Shown here in pieces: positions 34,906 to 45,500 of a stretch of DNA of 64,000 bases (position 1 is the stretch's first letter; the number at the start of each line of letters is the position of its first letter). Below the pieces are notes generated by a model. The model was not told the DNA's origin. It worked only from the letters and a program-made list of their open reading frames with translations, and ran no database searches. The translations under genes were made by a program, and so were the position numbers. The stretch comes from Tanypteryx hageni (Eukaryota; Arthropoda; Insecta; Odonata; Petaluridae). The stretch covers positions 36,100,061-36,164,060 of the forward strand of contig CM054117.1 of assembly GCA_028673005.1 (NCBI GenBank), written 5' to 3'.

Positions 34906-35770
34906 AGGGAGGGGGGAATGCCATGACTGATACCTGACGCAACGTTGCAAAACCCTTATCTAGCCTCGCCTCGAAAATGCAAATCCCATCACGAACGCTC
35001 AAAGAGCGGCGGATACGCAGTTTCTGGGTGATAAAAAAATCCTTATCTTCGGCGCGACCAGGTCACGCGACACGCCGAAGTGCATACGGAACGCGATGGG
35101 AGCACGGGCACCAAGTCGCGCGGATCACGCGGGCGGCAAATGGCGACTAAAACACGCTGCGGGTGACAAGTGGAATGACGCGTGGAGCGTGAAGATTCGG
35201 AAAAACGCGAGAAATAATAACATGCGTGTCAGTAGATGGAGAAAGAGAGAGATATTTAAAAGAAATTTTTGGGTCAGGGGCTACGTGCAGATCGGGGCCG
35301 AGAGCGGATTGATCCCATCGGGCAGAAGCAAGTTATCGAGCGCCCGTTGTTCGGGGCGTCCATTTTGCGTCCTTTTTGAGCGTAGGATTTAGCGACGAGG
35401 CTGGTTAACCCTTGAGCTCTAACGTCGTCTCAGATACTTGGTACATTGGAAAGTCCAAACAGCTAGACCACGTCTCCGGTACGTTCGCTATTCTAAGGTT
35501 AGGTTCTAACCCAAGTGTGCGCTTCGATTACAGCAAGGGATAAAATATTCTTCACAGAGTACGCCTACGTAACCTTCTGTAAAATCGAAAAAATCCACCG
35601 GAAAACCAAAAAGAAAAACTGGACTTAATTCCAAATAGCCATCAAGCCAAGCTATCATGCACATCGCAGGTAGTCTCATGAAGATACACCCATGAGGCTA
35701 CAAGCAAAGGCATAAGGAAATTTCCTAGGAATATGCCTGCCACAGAAAAAATAACCCAACTAGAGCTTGC
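34906..35770. other. Anonymous CpG-containing stretch left of the nested transposons
   Basis: 34990-35400 is CpG-rich. A hairpin GTAGTCTCATG / CATGAGGCTAC (one mismatch) is at 35670-35701. A 98-codon plus frame (35096-35392) is basic and unrecognised. No gene call is justified. Confidence 0.5.
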
Positions 35771-35837
35771 AATTCAAGAACAAGCACTTAAAAAGTACTT
35801 GTCTCAGGTATCTCCAATAGCCACAATGTTATAAAAA

Positions 35838-35875
35838 CCAGATGTGCATTTCGGCTACAAAGGAGGTGTCTTCAG
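35838..35875 (-). ncRNA. Hammerhead-like RNA motif (copy 2, minus side)
   Basis: On the minus strand: CTGAAGA (plus 35869-35875), a region where stem II is disrupted on its 5' side (CACCTC instead of CGGCTGC), AGCC (plus 35853-35856), GAAA (plus 35849-35852), then ATG-CA-CAT-C. The CTGANGA and GAAA core boxes are intact, a 3-bp stem III is possible, and C at the cleavage position is allowed. The lost stem II should impair activity. Minimal hammerheads with very short stem III are known in Penelope-like elements; assigning this motif to them is inference. Confidence 0.4.
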
Positions 35876-35895
35876 CGGTAATTCACCGAAACATT

Positions 35896-35936
35896 TAGAA
35901 GAAGACGGCTGCTTTGTAGCCGAAATGCGATTCTGC
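35896..35936 (+). ncRNA. Hammerhead-like RNA motif (copy 2, plus side)
   Basis: On the plus strand AAGAAGA (35899-35905) replaces CTGANGA, followed by C, GGCT (35907-35910), a 7-base loop, AGCC (35918-35921) and GAAA (35922-35925). Stem II is intact and can extend inward (GGCTGC with GTAGCC, one mismatch). The catalytic CTGA box is mutated and stem III is degraded, so this copy should be dead, but it preserves the stem lost from its partner at 35838-35875. Confidence 0.4.
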
Positions 35937-35992
35937 TTTTTATAACTTTGTTATGGATATTGGAGATACCAGTGACAAGTAATTTTTAAGTA

Positions 35993-37770
35993 CAGTAATC
36001 CCTCCATATTCTCGGGTTTCATATTCGCGGTTTCGCGTAATCGCTCAGAAATTATTGTAGCAAGTTTCAATATTCGCGGGAGGTAAACTTCACTTATTCG
36101 CGGTACCCTAACATCAAACACCGTGCAATATGCGGTACAGATGCTGCATAAAAGGTAACACAGTAATATTTACAGCAAGTAAGGGATGGTTGGAGAAATT
36201 TAAAGAAGGTATGCTTTACAAAATGTTCAAGTAAGAGGAGAATCAGCATCGGAAGATACTGTGGCAGCTGAAGCTTTTCCAGGTCATCTTAAAAAGCTCA
36301 TCAAAGAGAAGGTGTACAAACCCGAACAAGTTTTTAATGCTGACGAATTGGGCTTATTTTGGAAGAAGATGCCTTCGCGAACAATCATCTCCAAAGAAGA
36401 ACGTTCGACGCCTGGATTTAAAGCAGCTAAAGACAGGTTAACCCTTCTTCTTAAGCCGATGTTGATTTATGGTTCACAGAATCCTCGTACGTTCAAAGGG
36501 AATAATAAGCATGGCGTTCAAACAAGAAGACCTGGCTTCATGAAGTCAAAAACTATATAGCTTAAAAAAATTTGGCATTTAAACTCCTCATTTTAGATGA
36601 GTCAGGTCATCCGAAGAGTACTCAATTTGCACATCCAAAAATTGAAGTTATCTTTCTGCCCCCAAATACAACTTCACTACTCCAGCCCTTAGATCAAGGA
36701 GTGATTGCTGCATTCAAGAGCTACTATACTCGTCGCTGGAAAAATTATACAATTGCACTTTGCATACAAAACATTAAATAGTCAATTGAAGAGGTGCAAC
36801 CTACGACTATAAACGCATGTTGGGGAAAATTGTGGAAGGAATCTCTCATTAACTTCAATGGATTTCCTTCACTTGATGTAGAGGTGAAGATGATTGCAAG
36901 GATGGCACATGATACTGAATGGTAGAGGTTTGAGGATTTGCAACTTAAAGAGATAGTAGAACTTATAGACTCGCACAGTGGAGAGTTAACTGAAAAGGAC
37001 CTTCATGAACTTGTTCAGTTTAATGATGAAAATGATGTGATGCAGAGGAGGATTTGACAAAGTCTAACAATAAGTTGAATTTCAAAACAATGGTAGGGAT
37101 AATGAAATAGGCATCTAAACTTATGGATAGTGTTTGAAATTGACCCAGTCATGGACCGAAGCATTCAATTTGAGGGGTATGGAGGATTTACTAAATCTCT
37201 ATAGAGAGGTTTACAAAGACCTTAAAAAAGTCGAAGCAGTTGACAATTACAAGCTACTTTAAGAGAAGCTCAAATGCTGTCTCCGAAAGTAGCACCGCCA
37301 ACGCTCTAAGTTCTCCTCATTCATCAGCTGGATCGGCAATGGATGATCCATAAGAGGTAGCCTCGTCCAACTAACATTTCCTACGCCGCAATTACCATTA
37401 TCATTAAAGGGACATCAACACCGTTCTTAAAGATGAGTCATTATTGTTTTTATGAATGCATGAAATTGTAAATCAACTACCATATTTACTCGAATTATTC
37501 TCGCAATTTTTCCTTAAAATAGTGCGAATAAAACATTGGGTGCGTTATTACGTCTACCGCGTTTTTTTTCTTAATTTTACGTCGAGAAGATTCTAGAACT
37601 ACAAGTTATGCATAATAATACTACATATAAGTTTAAAAACAATAACAATGTTATTACTATATAAACTGGGGTAGCTGTTCCCCTAACCTCATTTATCCCA
37701 TAAGCCTTTAGTAACTATATTAGCGGCGTTTTTCAGGAACTTAACCCCCGCGAATATGGAGGGATTACTG
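35993..37770 (+). mobile_element. Tigger/pogo-type DNA transposon, 1778 bp, defective
   Basis: Terminal inverted repeats begin CAGTAATCCCTCCATATTC at 35993 and end GAATATGGAGGGATTACTG at 37770, 19 identical bases followed by one mismatch and GGG. A TA dinucleotide flanks both sides (35991-35992 and 37771-37772), the target duplication of the Tc1/mariner/pogo superfamily. Inside is a broken pogo-family transposase (36187-37353). The copy lacks most of the N-terminal DNA-binding region and has stops and frameshifts, so it cannot be autonomous. It inserted into an older foldback repeat. Confidence 0.95.
36187..37353 (+). pseudogene. Pogo/Tigger family DDE transposase, degraded
   Basis: The remnant starts at the end of the CENP-B-type DNA-binding domain (WLEKFKEG, 36187), shifts frame, and from 36219 reads into EQVFNADELGLFWKKMPSRT. 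The first catalytic Asp is in NADE (36342-36344). A segment is deleted after RLTLLL and again before LLILDESGHP, which holds the second Asp (36596-36598); LDQGVIAAFK holds the third (36692-36694), 32 codons on. FLPPNTTSLLQPLDQG is diagnostic. In-frame stops follow (TAG near 36779 and 36923). The C-terminus has QLTITSYF (37237-37260), a PCNA-binding (PIP) box as known for pogo transposase, and ends at TAA 37351-37353. The enzyme would cut and paste the element in the nucleus; this copy is inactive. Confidence 0.93.
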
Positions 37771-37784
37771 TACTTGTTCTTGAA

Positions 37785-39074
37785 AAATTTCAGCCAAAAG
37801 ACGAACTCGATAATTCCCTGCTGCAAGGTTTCACAGAACATAAGAAGAGTGGTATGAAGATTGTCTTGTGCCTTTGCATGTCCTTTAGTGCATTCTGAAT
37901 TATCATACCCTTCAAGACTTCGAAAACAAGGTAAGAGTGCATCCAACATGCACTAGTAATCAATCATGGATTAACGGTGTAAGAAAATTAACATTAAAAA
38001 AACCATCATTGCATAGGAGTGTTAATGTCATTCAAATTAATATTCCAGGCTCTGAAGCATGCCATTTAAATCAGAGATCAAAGGGTTAATGATTCGAATA
38101 GGGATTACATCGCACGGGACAGTATGTTTGACAGGGAGGGACAAAAATGAATGAAGTAACGGATCAGAAACTGATGCCACGACGCTAACTAAAGTGCCCG
38201 CGTTTAAAAAAATATTCGCGTTTATGACCTGGGAGAAAATAAAAACACTAAAGACTAAAACTGTAAAATAATACTACAACCTCGACTATAATCCCCGCCG
38301 CTGAGGAAAACGAATCGAATTTAGACAAGCGGAAATAGGAATAAAATTTACTTCACAATAAGAAAAAACGGAAACGGGGAAGATCAAGTAATAATTACAA
38401 TCTAAAGATTACCTCGATCTTAAAGAACTCTTTGGGGCGAAGAAAATTAGAAGAGAGGGAGTCGGTTTTCATAAGGAAGTTTGCTTCTGAAATAACGGAT
38501 TATGACGCCCATCAAACTACACCTCCTCCTCCCACGGCTCCCTCGCTAAACCTTCCCTCTCCCAACCTCTCTCCCAAATCCGAACCAAAAAAGCCCCTCT
38601 AGACGACGGAGCGTCTTGAACAAAAGACGAAGAAATACGGGCTTATAAAAAACCGGAGAGAAAACACATGGCAACGAAAGATGGAACGGTTGCTGCTGCT
38701 GAGCAAAAAAGGAGCCTTCCTCAGGACGATATTGAGCCAAATTCAAAACAATTAATAGTCGTAGAAAGAAATAAACCAAATTCAGCATAGAAGTTTAATA
38801 AAACAGTAGAGTGGCGTTATAAATTTTCGAGGCCATATTCAAATAGTTGCTTTGTCCATACATTTTCAACTAAAAATCATTTTACGACACGTTAAACCTA
38901 AACCCCATTAATTAATGATAACGGCAATCGATTATTCATAAAATATTTAATGCATAAAGGCAGTGATAAAAAGTTTGATTCTTTTGGTAGTGCGTACGCC
39001 CAAAAAGGCCAGTTCATATCTCGAATAGAACCAACAGAAAATGCGACTCTGTTGAATGCCCTGTGCAGAATATC
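37785..39074. other. Anonymous AT-rich stretch
   Basis: No gene is recognised. A minus-strand frame (from 37949 leftward) has normal amino-acid composition for about 55 codons, then runs into the foldback arm and the Tigger end, so the full 86 codons are not a unit. I cannot name the outer part. The rest (37960-39070) is AT-rich, with a trinucleotide-like GCTGCT patch near 38692. Confidence 0.5.
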
Positions 39075-39388
39075 ATTTCGGCCGCGTGAATACATACGCT
39101 TCGAAATAGAGAGGGTAATATCAGAGTTGTCTCATAAGCGACGCTTCCCTAACCAACCGAATCATACAAAACATTTTGCAATTACCTTTTCCCGAACTCA
39201 AAAAACGATTGGTAATTCAGAACGATATATTTGTGCAATGAGAAAAATTTTCCGCATTGCCTTTATTATCATTTGCATGTGATTTAATTATCATGCCTAC
39301 GCGGTGCTAAATTTAAAAAACAAACAGCGAAAATCATCTCCTAAAAATTGAAAGGAAAGCTTTAGTTTAAAAATATTACTCAAATGCG
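39075..39388 (+). repeat. Direct duplication, copy 1 (314 bp)
   Basis: This segment matches 39909-40226 in the same orientation, starting ATTTCGGCCGCGTGAAT and ending ACTCAAATGCG. I count about nine substitutions, a 5-base insertion and a 1-base deletion, roughly 97 percent identity. No terminal inverted repeats, poly(A) or flanking target duplications are visible, so it looks like a local segmental duplication, not a transposon. It contains no credible coding frame. Confidence 0.92.
39254..39325. promoter_or_regulatory. Candidate regulatory block: octamer plus homeodomain-type sites (copy 1)
   Basis: A block of about 72 bases is unchanged between the two duplicate copies. It holds the octamer ATTTGCAT (39271-39278, reverse complement ATGCAAAT, the POU-factor site) next to TTTAATTATCATG with TAATTA-type homeodomain words. 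Absence of changes here while flanks differ is suggestive, but with few total differences it may be chance. A binding function is inferred only from the words. Confidence 0.3.
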
Positions 39389-39908
39389 ACTCGGTCGCCA
39401 GCCCCGTTCTTTCCTTTCCGGGAAAACAAAAATAAAAACAGGCACCGCACAAAAACGAGACGAAATCCGAAAGAGGAAAAACCAAATGAAAAATTGGTTT
39501 CCTTCCAGGACGCAAGACTGAGTGGCTGGGCTTGTGCCGTACGGGAATTCATCCCTTTGCTCCGCGTGTCTCCCGGAAGAGTGGTGGAGGAAGCGGCGAC
39601 GAGAAAGAAGTGGAAGCATAACCAAGGAAGGAAAGCCGAGGAAGGAAAGATAGGAAGTGATAGATGAAGCGGAATCTGGTGGGAATCAAGTGCGATCGGT
39701 TAGGATTGGGAAGAGGGCGAGGGATGTACATGGGCCGTTAGGTTACATAATGGAGAATGGGTATTATTAGGGGTCGAGAGGAGAGTGAAAAGTCGACCCC
39801 AAATTTTCTGCAAGGAAGTAAACGGGAAAAGTCAACTGATTGGGATGAGAATATAAGAGACGGGAGGAGGAATCGAGGTGAAACGAGGTTGTGAGAGAAA
39901 ACGAGGGA
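39389..39908. other. Spacer between the duplicate copies
   Basis: Unique sequence separating the two copies, purine-rich from about 39750 to 39905. Minus-strand frames near 39380-39730 are unrecognised. Confidence 0.5.
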
Positions 39909-40226
39909 ATTTCGGCCGCGTGAATAAATACGCTTCGAAATAGAGAGAGTAATATCAGAGTTGTCTCATAAGCGACGCTTCCCTAACCAACCGAATCATA
40001 CAAAAAATTTTGCAATTACATTTTCCCGAACTCAAAAAACGATCGGTAGGATAATTCAGAACGATATATTTATGCAATGAGAAAATTTTCTGCATTGCCT
40101 TTATTATCATTTGCATGTGATTTAATTATCATGCCTACGCGGTGCTAAATTTAAAAAACAAACGGCGAAAATCATCTCTTAAAAATTGAAAGGAAAGCTT
40201 TAGTTTAAAAATATTACTCAAATGCG
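39909..40226 (+). repeat. Direct duplication, copy 2 (318 bp)
   Basis: Second copy of the segment at 39075-39388, starting 834 bases downstream of it. Differences include a GGATA-type 5-base insertion near 40048 and a lost A in the run at 40084. Its immediate flanks (GAGGGA before, CACCGC after) do not match those of copy 1. Confidence 0.92.
40094..40165. promoter_or_regulatory. Candidate regulatory block (copy 2)
   Basis: Identical over about 72 bases to the block at 39254-39325, with the octamer ATTTGCAT at 40111-40118 and the adjacent TTTAATTATCATG. Same caveats as copy 1. Confidence 0.3.
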
Positions 40227-41250
40227 CACCGCAATTACAAATCTAAACAGGAGACAAATACATGGCGGCGGGATAGAGAGCGAAAAGCTGTTATAAGCAA
40301 TTTTGCGGCGGGATGAAGAGAAATAGAGGGAGACAACTAAGGACGAAATATGGATGGAATTTCCATCCGCAAAACCAATTTGATAAACAGATGGAGCGGG
40401 AGCATAATTAAAACGAACCGCAACTGAAGCTATTCGAGGACTTTAGATAAAAAATACATAGAATTACGCAACTGAATCTGTAGAATTCATGCACAATAAA
40501 TATCCGGGAGGTAATCGGATGTTAACAGTTTCAAACAATGAGAATAATTTTGCAAGTATATAAAATGTATCAAACTATCTTTTTAATACGATAGTTGTTT
40601 GAAAGGTTGCATTCAGATAACTTGGGCAAATATTTATGGAATAACTACGGTACTATTTAGAGATAGCTTTGGCTGATAGGTTCTTCAAAAGGGTTTGAAA
40701 CTTCTCTGACAAGAAAAGTTACATCAAACAACTGACATATGATTAGGTGATCATGTTATTCCTCTACATAGTAAGACATGACTGTCTGATAATAAACCAC
40801 ACGCCGAGGCTGATTAGGCAAAAAATTACATCACTGACCTCTTAAAACTCTTGACTTTTTCCCATTTTTAAATTTCGAATCATTGTTAATAAAAGTAAAC
40901 CAATTACTAGAATATACACGTTAAAGTCGAAGCAATTTTCGGTAGGAACTATCCGATAATAACAATTAAAACTAAAACGTAGGAGACCGAGAAACGAAAT
41001 TAAACTCGGTGCCAGAAAATTTCGCAAAAGAGAAGCGATCGAGAAGGGATTGAACGAAAAGATTGACAAACAGGAGAATCCGACGTATGGTTGAGATTGG
41101 ATGGGAAGGCGGACGTGACGAAGGGAAGGAAGAAGGATAGAGGAGAGCGCGGTAAGGATAAGATGGCGAAGAGGAAGAAAGAAAGTTCCGCAGGACCGGA
41201 GCCTGAAACAGTTTGGCGTGGTAGGGTGCAATTATAGCGAATATATCTAT
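40227..41250. other. Anonymous AT-rich stretch
   Basis: No gene or mobile element is recognised. A 129-codon minus-strand frame (40842-41231) has no known motif and lies beside the GA block. Confidence 0.5.
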
Positions 41251-41254
41251 AGAA

Positions 41255-41498
41255 CGATAGAGAGGAGAGAGAGGAGAGGGAGATGAGAGAGAGGAGGAGG
41301 AGAGGGAGAGGAGAGAGAGAAAGGAGAGAGAAAGGTAGGAGAGAAAGGAGAGAGATAAAGGAGAGAGAGAGAGAAAGGAGAGAGAGAGAGAGAGAAAGGA
41401 GAGAGAGAGAGAAAGGAGAGAGAGAGAGAGAGAGAGAAAGGAGAGAGAAAGGAGAGAGAGAGAAAGGAGAGAGAGAGAAAGGAGAGAGAGAGAGAAAG

Positions 41499-41531
<33 letters not shown>

Positions 41532-42590
41532 GAGAGAGAGAGAAAGGAGAGAGAGGGAAAGGAGAGAGAGCAAGGAGAGAAAGGAGAGAGAGAAAGTAGA
41601 GGGAGAGAAAGTAGAGGGAGAGAAAGAAGAGAGAGAAAGGAGAGAGAGAAAGGAGAGAGAGAAAGGAGAGAGAGAAAGGAGAGAGAGAAAGGAGAGAGAG
41701 AGAAAGGAGAGAGAGAGAAAGGAGAGAGAGAAAGGAGAGAGAGAGAAAGGAGAGAGAGAAAGGAGAGAGAGAGAAAGGAGAGAGAGAGAAAGGAGAGAGA
41801 GAGAGAAAGGAGAGAGATAAAGGAGAGAGAGATAAAGGAGAGAGATAAAGGAGAGAGAGATAAAGGAGAGAGAGAGATAAAGGAGAGAGAGAGATAAAGG
41901 AGAGAGAGATAAAGGAGAGAGAGAGAGAGAAAGGAGAGAGAGAGAAAGGAGAGAGAGAAAGGAGAGAGAGAGAAAGAGAAAGGAGAGAGAGAGAGATAGG
42001 AGAGAGAGAGATAGGAGAGAGAGAGATAGGAGAGAGAGAGATAGGAGAGAGAGATAGGAGAGAGAGAGAAAGGAGAGAGAGAGAAAGGAGAGAGAGAGAA
42101 AGGAGAGAGAGAAAGGAGAGAGAGAAAGGAGAGAGAAAGGAGAGAGAGAAAGGAGAGAGAGAAAGGAGAGAGAGAAAGGAGAGAGAGAAAGGAGAGAGAG
42201 AAAGGAGAGAGAGAAAGGAGAGAGAGAGAGAAATGAGAGAGAGAGAAAGGAGAGAGAGAAAGGAGAGAGAGAAAGGAGAGAGAGAAAGGAGAGAGAGAGA
42301 GAAATGAGAGAGAGAGAAAGGAGAGAGAGAAAGGAGAGAGAGAGAAAGGAGAGAGAGAAAGGAGAGAGAGAAAGGAGAGAGAGAGAGAGAGAAAGGAGAG
42401 AGAGAGAGAGAAAGGAGAGAGAGAAAGGAGAGAGAAAGGAGAGAGAGAAAGGAGAGAGAAAGGAGAGAGAGAAAGGAGAGAGAGAAAGGAGAGAGAAAGG
42501 AGAGAGAAAGGAGAGAGATAGAGAAAGGAGAGGGAGAAATGAGAGGGAGAAAGGAGAGAGAAAGGAGAGAGTTGGAGCTATGGAGAGGGA
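41255..42590. repeat. 1.3-kb GA-repeat block built on AGAGAGAAAGG
   Basis: Variable-length units made of a (GA)n run of 2-12 repeats and an AAAGG or ATAGG or ATAAAGG spacer, for example GAGAGAGAAAGGA. It is purine-only over very long tracts except scattered T in ATAAAG, ATAGG and AAATG variants, which cluster (GATAAAGG near 41815-41910, GATAGG near 41990-42060). It produces a 507-codon Ser/Leu/Phe-rich minus-strand frame that is a pure repeat artefact. It is the longest low-complexity tract of the window. Confidence 0.97.
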
Positions 42591-45500
42591 GAGACTGAGG
42601 GAGAAGGAATTGCTGTCTGATTGATTGACGTATATATTATTTGGAAGCGAGTGGCGGATCCGTGCTGGGTGATCCTTAGGGAGGCCCTGGATGGAGGGCC
42701 CGAGAAAGATTATGGCAGAAGGGGAGCGATCGGAACGGAGACGGAGAAGTAGCAGAAACAACAGCGTCAAGGGTGTGGGGAGGGCGTGGGAGGAGAGGGA
42801 GAAATGAAGCAGGGGCGTGAGGCGGAAACGGTATTTAGGTGGGAGGAAGCGTGAGAAACGAGAGGGATGCAGAGGAATGGGGATGGAGGGATATGAAATG
42901 GATGGCGATGATGACGGGGCGGGATAGAAAAACGGAGAGAGAATGAGAGAAGGCGAGGAAAAAGAGAAAGAATACCGAGAAATGTGACATTAAAAATAAT
43001 GATACGAAAATCGATGAGAAAACGCAAACGCGTTAATGAAAAGGAATTATTGAGAAAGTGAAAAAGGAATCGGAGAGGCAACGCGAGAGATGGAAAGACA
43101 AAAACAAAGGTAGAGAGGATAAATGAGGGATGAGAGAAATCCAGGTATACGAGGCGGGGTGAGGGAAGAGAGCAGGGGTCAGGGATAGTTGGGGAAGCGA
43201 CGTAAAACCTGGCAAGTGACAAGAGGGAGTCCTGGATGACAAGGACGGGAGAGGAAGACGAAGTGAGTAAAGGGAGAGTAGAAGGTCTAACTAAGCATGA
43301 CGGATACCTGCGTAAGGTATTAGAATTGGGAAAGGGGAGGGGATGGTGGGGAGAGGGTTGGGAAAGAGGGTTGAGAGAGAATGAAGAGGGGGTGAGTGAG
43401 AGCGGGGAAATTAGTACTGATGAATAGGTTATGCGGGGATTGGGAAGGGGTGGAACAGATGGTGAAAGGGATAGGAAGGAGAGAGATATTGCTAAAAGCG
43501 ACTAACAGATGGGTGAAAGTGAAGAGAGAGAGAGAGAGAAAGCGGGAGAGGGCGGATTAGAACCCTGCGTGTGTATGTGTTTGTGAAGGTATATCCGCGT
43601 AACACTAGATTGCCGAACCATATTCGCCGTATTTCAACTGTTTTGTCACGCTGCGGTTTATCCTATTATTCACTTCGACACATTTTAACGCTGAAATAGG
43701 TTATCTTGAAAGGCATGATAAAAAACAACGGGTGTAGCGCCTGATGAGACACAATTATTCGGAACTCGGTAGCTGTAAAAAATAAATGGAGCGATAAAAA
43801 ATGTGTTGGATCTAAAACAATCTGCAATATTAGTTGCCTTTATTTTAGATTGGATGGAAAGAGAAAATATTTAAGCACAAAATTTAATTTAAAATATCCA
43901 ATGAATGTGTCTTGGTTGCACACACAGAAAATTCCGTATTGCTTGAATTCCATTCGATAAAAAAATTGCTATATTCGTGGCGAAAGGAGGAGCATTAATT
44001 CATTGGATTAGAGCATAGGCATAACACATTATTTGAAACTGAAATTAAGACCATTTACATTACTTCCATCGTCTTTCCGGATTACATGCAAAAATTAACT
44101 CGATAGTCAAAATCTCGCCCCAAAATATGGGCGCTAAATGCCACAATATGCTCGAAATTCGCCTTCTAATTCATCGCTTTTCTCTCCCTTTTTCTCCACT
44201 ACATCAATTCACCGTGTCACCCTTTTCTTCTTCCTCCTCATCCTTTCCCTCCTCACCATAACCTAAAGCCTCTTCTCTCTCTCAGCGCAACCCCTTCTAG
44301 ACCTCCCGCCCTCCTTTCCCCCTTCCTTCTTTCGCTCCCTAAGTATTAAGTGTCGCGGTGGTCCGCGGTATCGATAAATCACTGGAATGTACAAGAGACT
44401 AGTTCTCCCTCTGCCGTTCCCCGGACTCTTCCCTCCCACCCACCCCAACCACCACCTTTCCTCGCTACGTCATCGGTAAAAGGCGGTACAGGCCAAAATC
44501 ACACACGCACACGCATACACAAAGCCATTCACACCCACAACTCTATACCCGAAGAATGCCCACCTCACACTTCCCACATCGTCCCACGTTTCTTGCCATA
44601 TGTCTCTTCCTATCGAGCTCCCCTCTCTCTAGTTCCCTCTCTTCTCTCCCTCCCTCTCTCCTCTCCCTTTATCTCATCCGCTTTCTTCCCACCCTCTCCC
44701 ATGACGCAATGGCGGGCATATAAATTAAAGGGAAAGGAGCATATTTAGTCCGTGTGTGTATTTAACGTCGGGAAGGAGCGCCGAGGGAGGAAATGAACGG
44801 GGAAGGCGGCGCAGGAGACCAAAAACAAAGTGGTATTCTTTGTCAAGTTTAGCTTTTTGTCACGAATACTGTAGACGCTTCGGCAATTTCAAAGCCTTCG
44901 GGCGATGATTTACTTATGGGCGCACGCAGGATTTTTTTATTCCCTTAACGAGCTTGGAGAACAAAAAAACGGAGAGAAGCTTTAAAAGGGCGAGAGATTG
45001 CCACAAACCGCACAAAGCGAGCAGCGAACACGGAATATAACACTGGAAATTAACGAATTTCGACTATTTCTCAAAGGAGGAAAGAGGATTATTTACACTG
45101 GGGGAAATTTATTATTCGCAAATGTACTGCATGCTCCGGGAATAATCAAGTGCAGGTTTCAGAGGTTGAAATTACTGGTTACGACCATTGTTTCGGGTGG
45201 AATGGTGATATTTTTTTCAGGCGATGCGAGGAGGGCGAAGTGTTTCGTTAGGTTAACCACGACATGAACATAACAAAGAATAATTAGGATTTCAAGTTTT
45301 TTTCACGGTGTTATATTTTCTGGAGTTCTCAGCAGTAAATTAAATTATAAGAACTTAAATTGCTCACTAAGTTAATTGAGTTATTACGCCCAAAAATCTT
45401 CATTTTATCGATGCTAAGGAATATCATTTCCCAGAGAATGATGTTAAACATTCCGTGGTAATAAGTGCGAAGTTTCACTAATTTACTATAAGTATTCTTT

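Larger units (their letters stand above)
35773..37784. repeat. Foldback repeat, copy 2, split by a Tigger element
   Basis: The left arm (35773-35873) and the right arm (35901-35992 plus 37773-37784) are inverted copies separated by a 27-base loop. Matching words include TTCAAGAACAAG, GGTATCTCCAATA and GCATTTCGGCTACAAAG. The right arm is cut at a TA by the Tigger transposon; removing that element and one TA restores the arm. The left arm is homologous to the foldback at 10.43-10.65 kb. No direct repeat flanking the outer ends is evident. Origin as an inverted fragment of a Penelope-like element is an inference. Confidence 0.75.

Noticed and set aside
35497..35512. GGTTAGGTTCTAACCC, similar to insect telomere repeat TTAGG
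   Set aside because: Only one short palindromic occurrence, no tandem array.
37689..37949. 86-codon minus-strand frame
   Set aside because: It begins in anonymous DNA and runs through the foldback arm into the Tigger end, so it is a chance join across an insertion junction. The first 55 codons are of ordinary composition but unrecognised.
41247..42770. 507-codon SLSLLSLSPF-type minus-strand frame
   Set aside because: Artefact of the 1.3-kb GA repeat.
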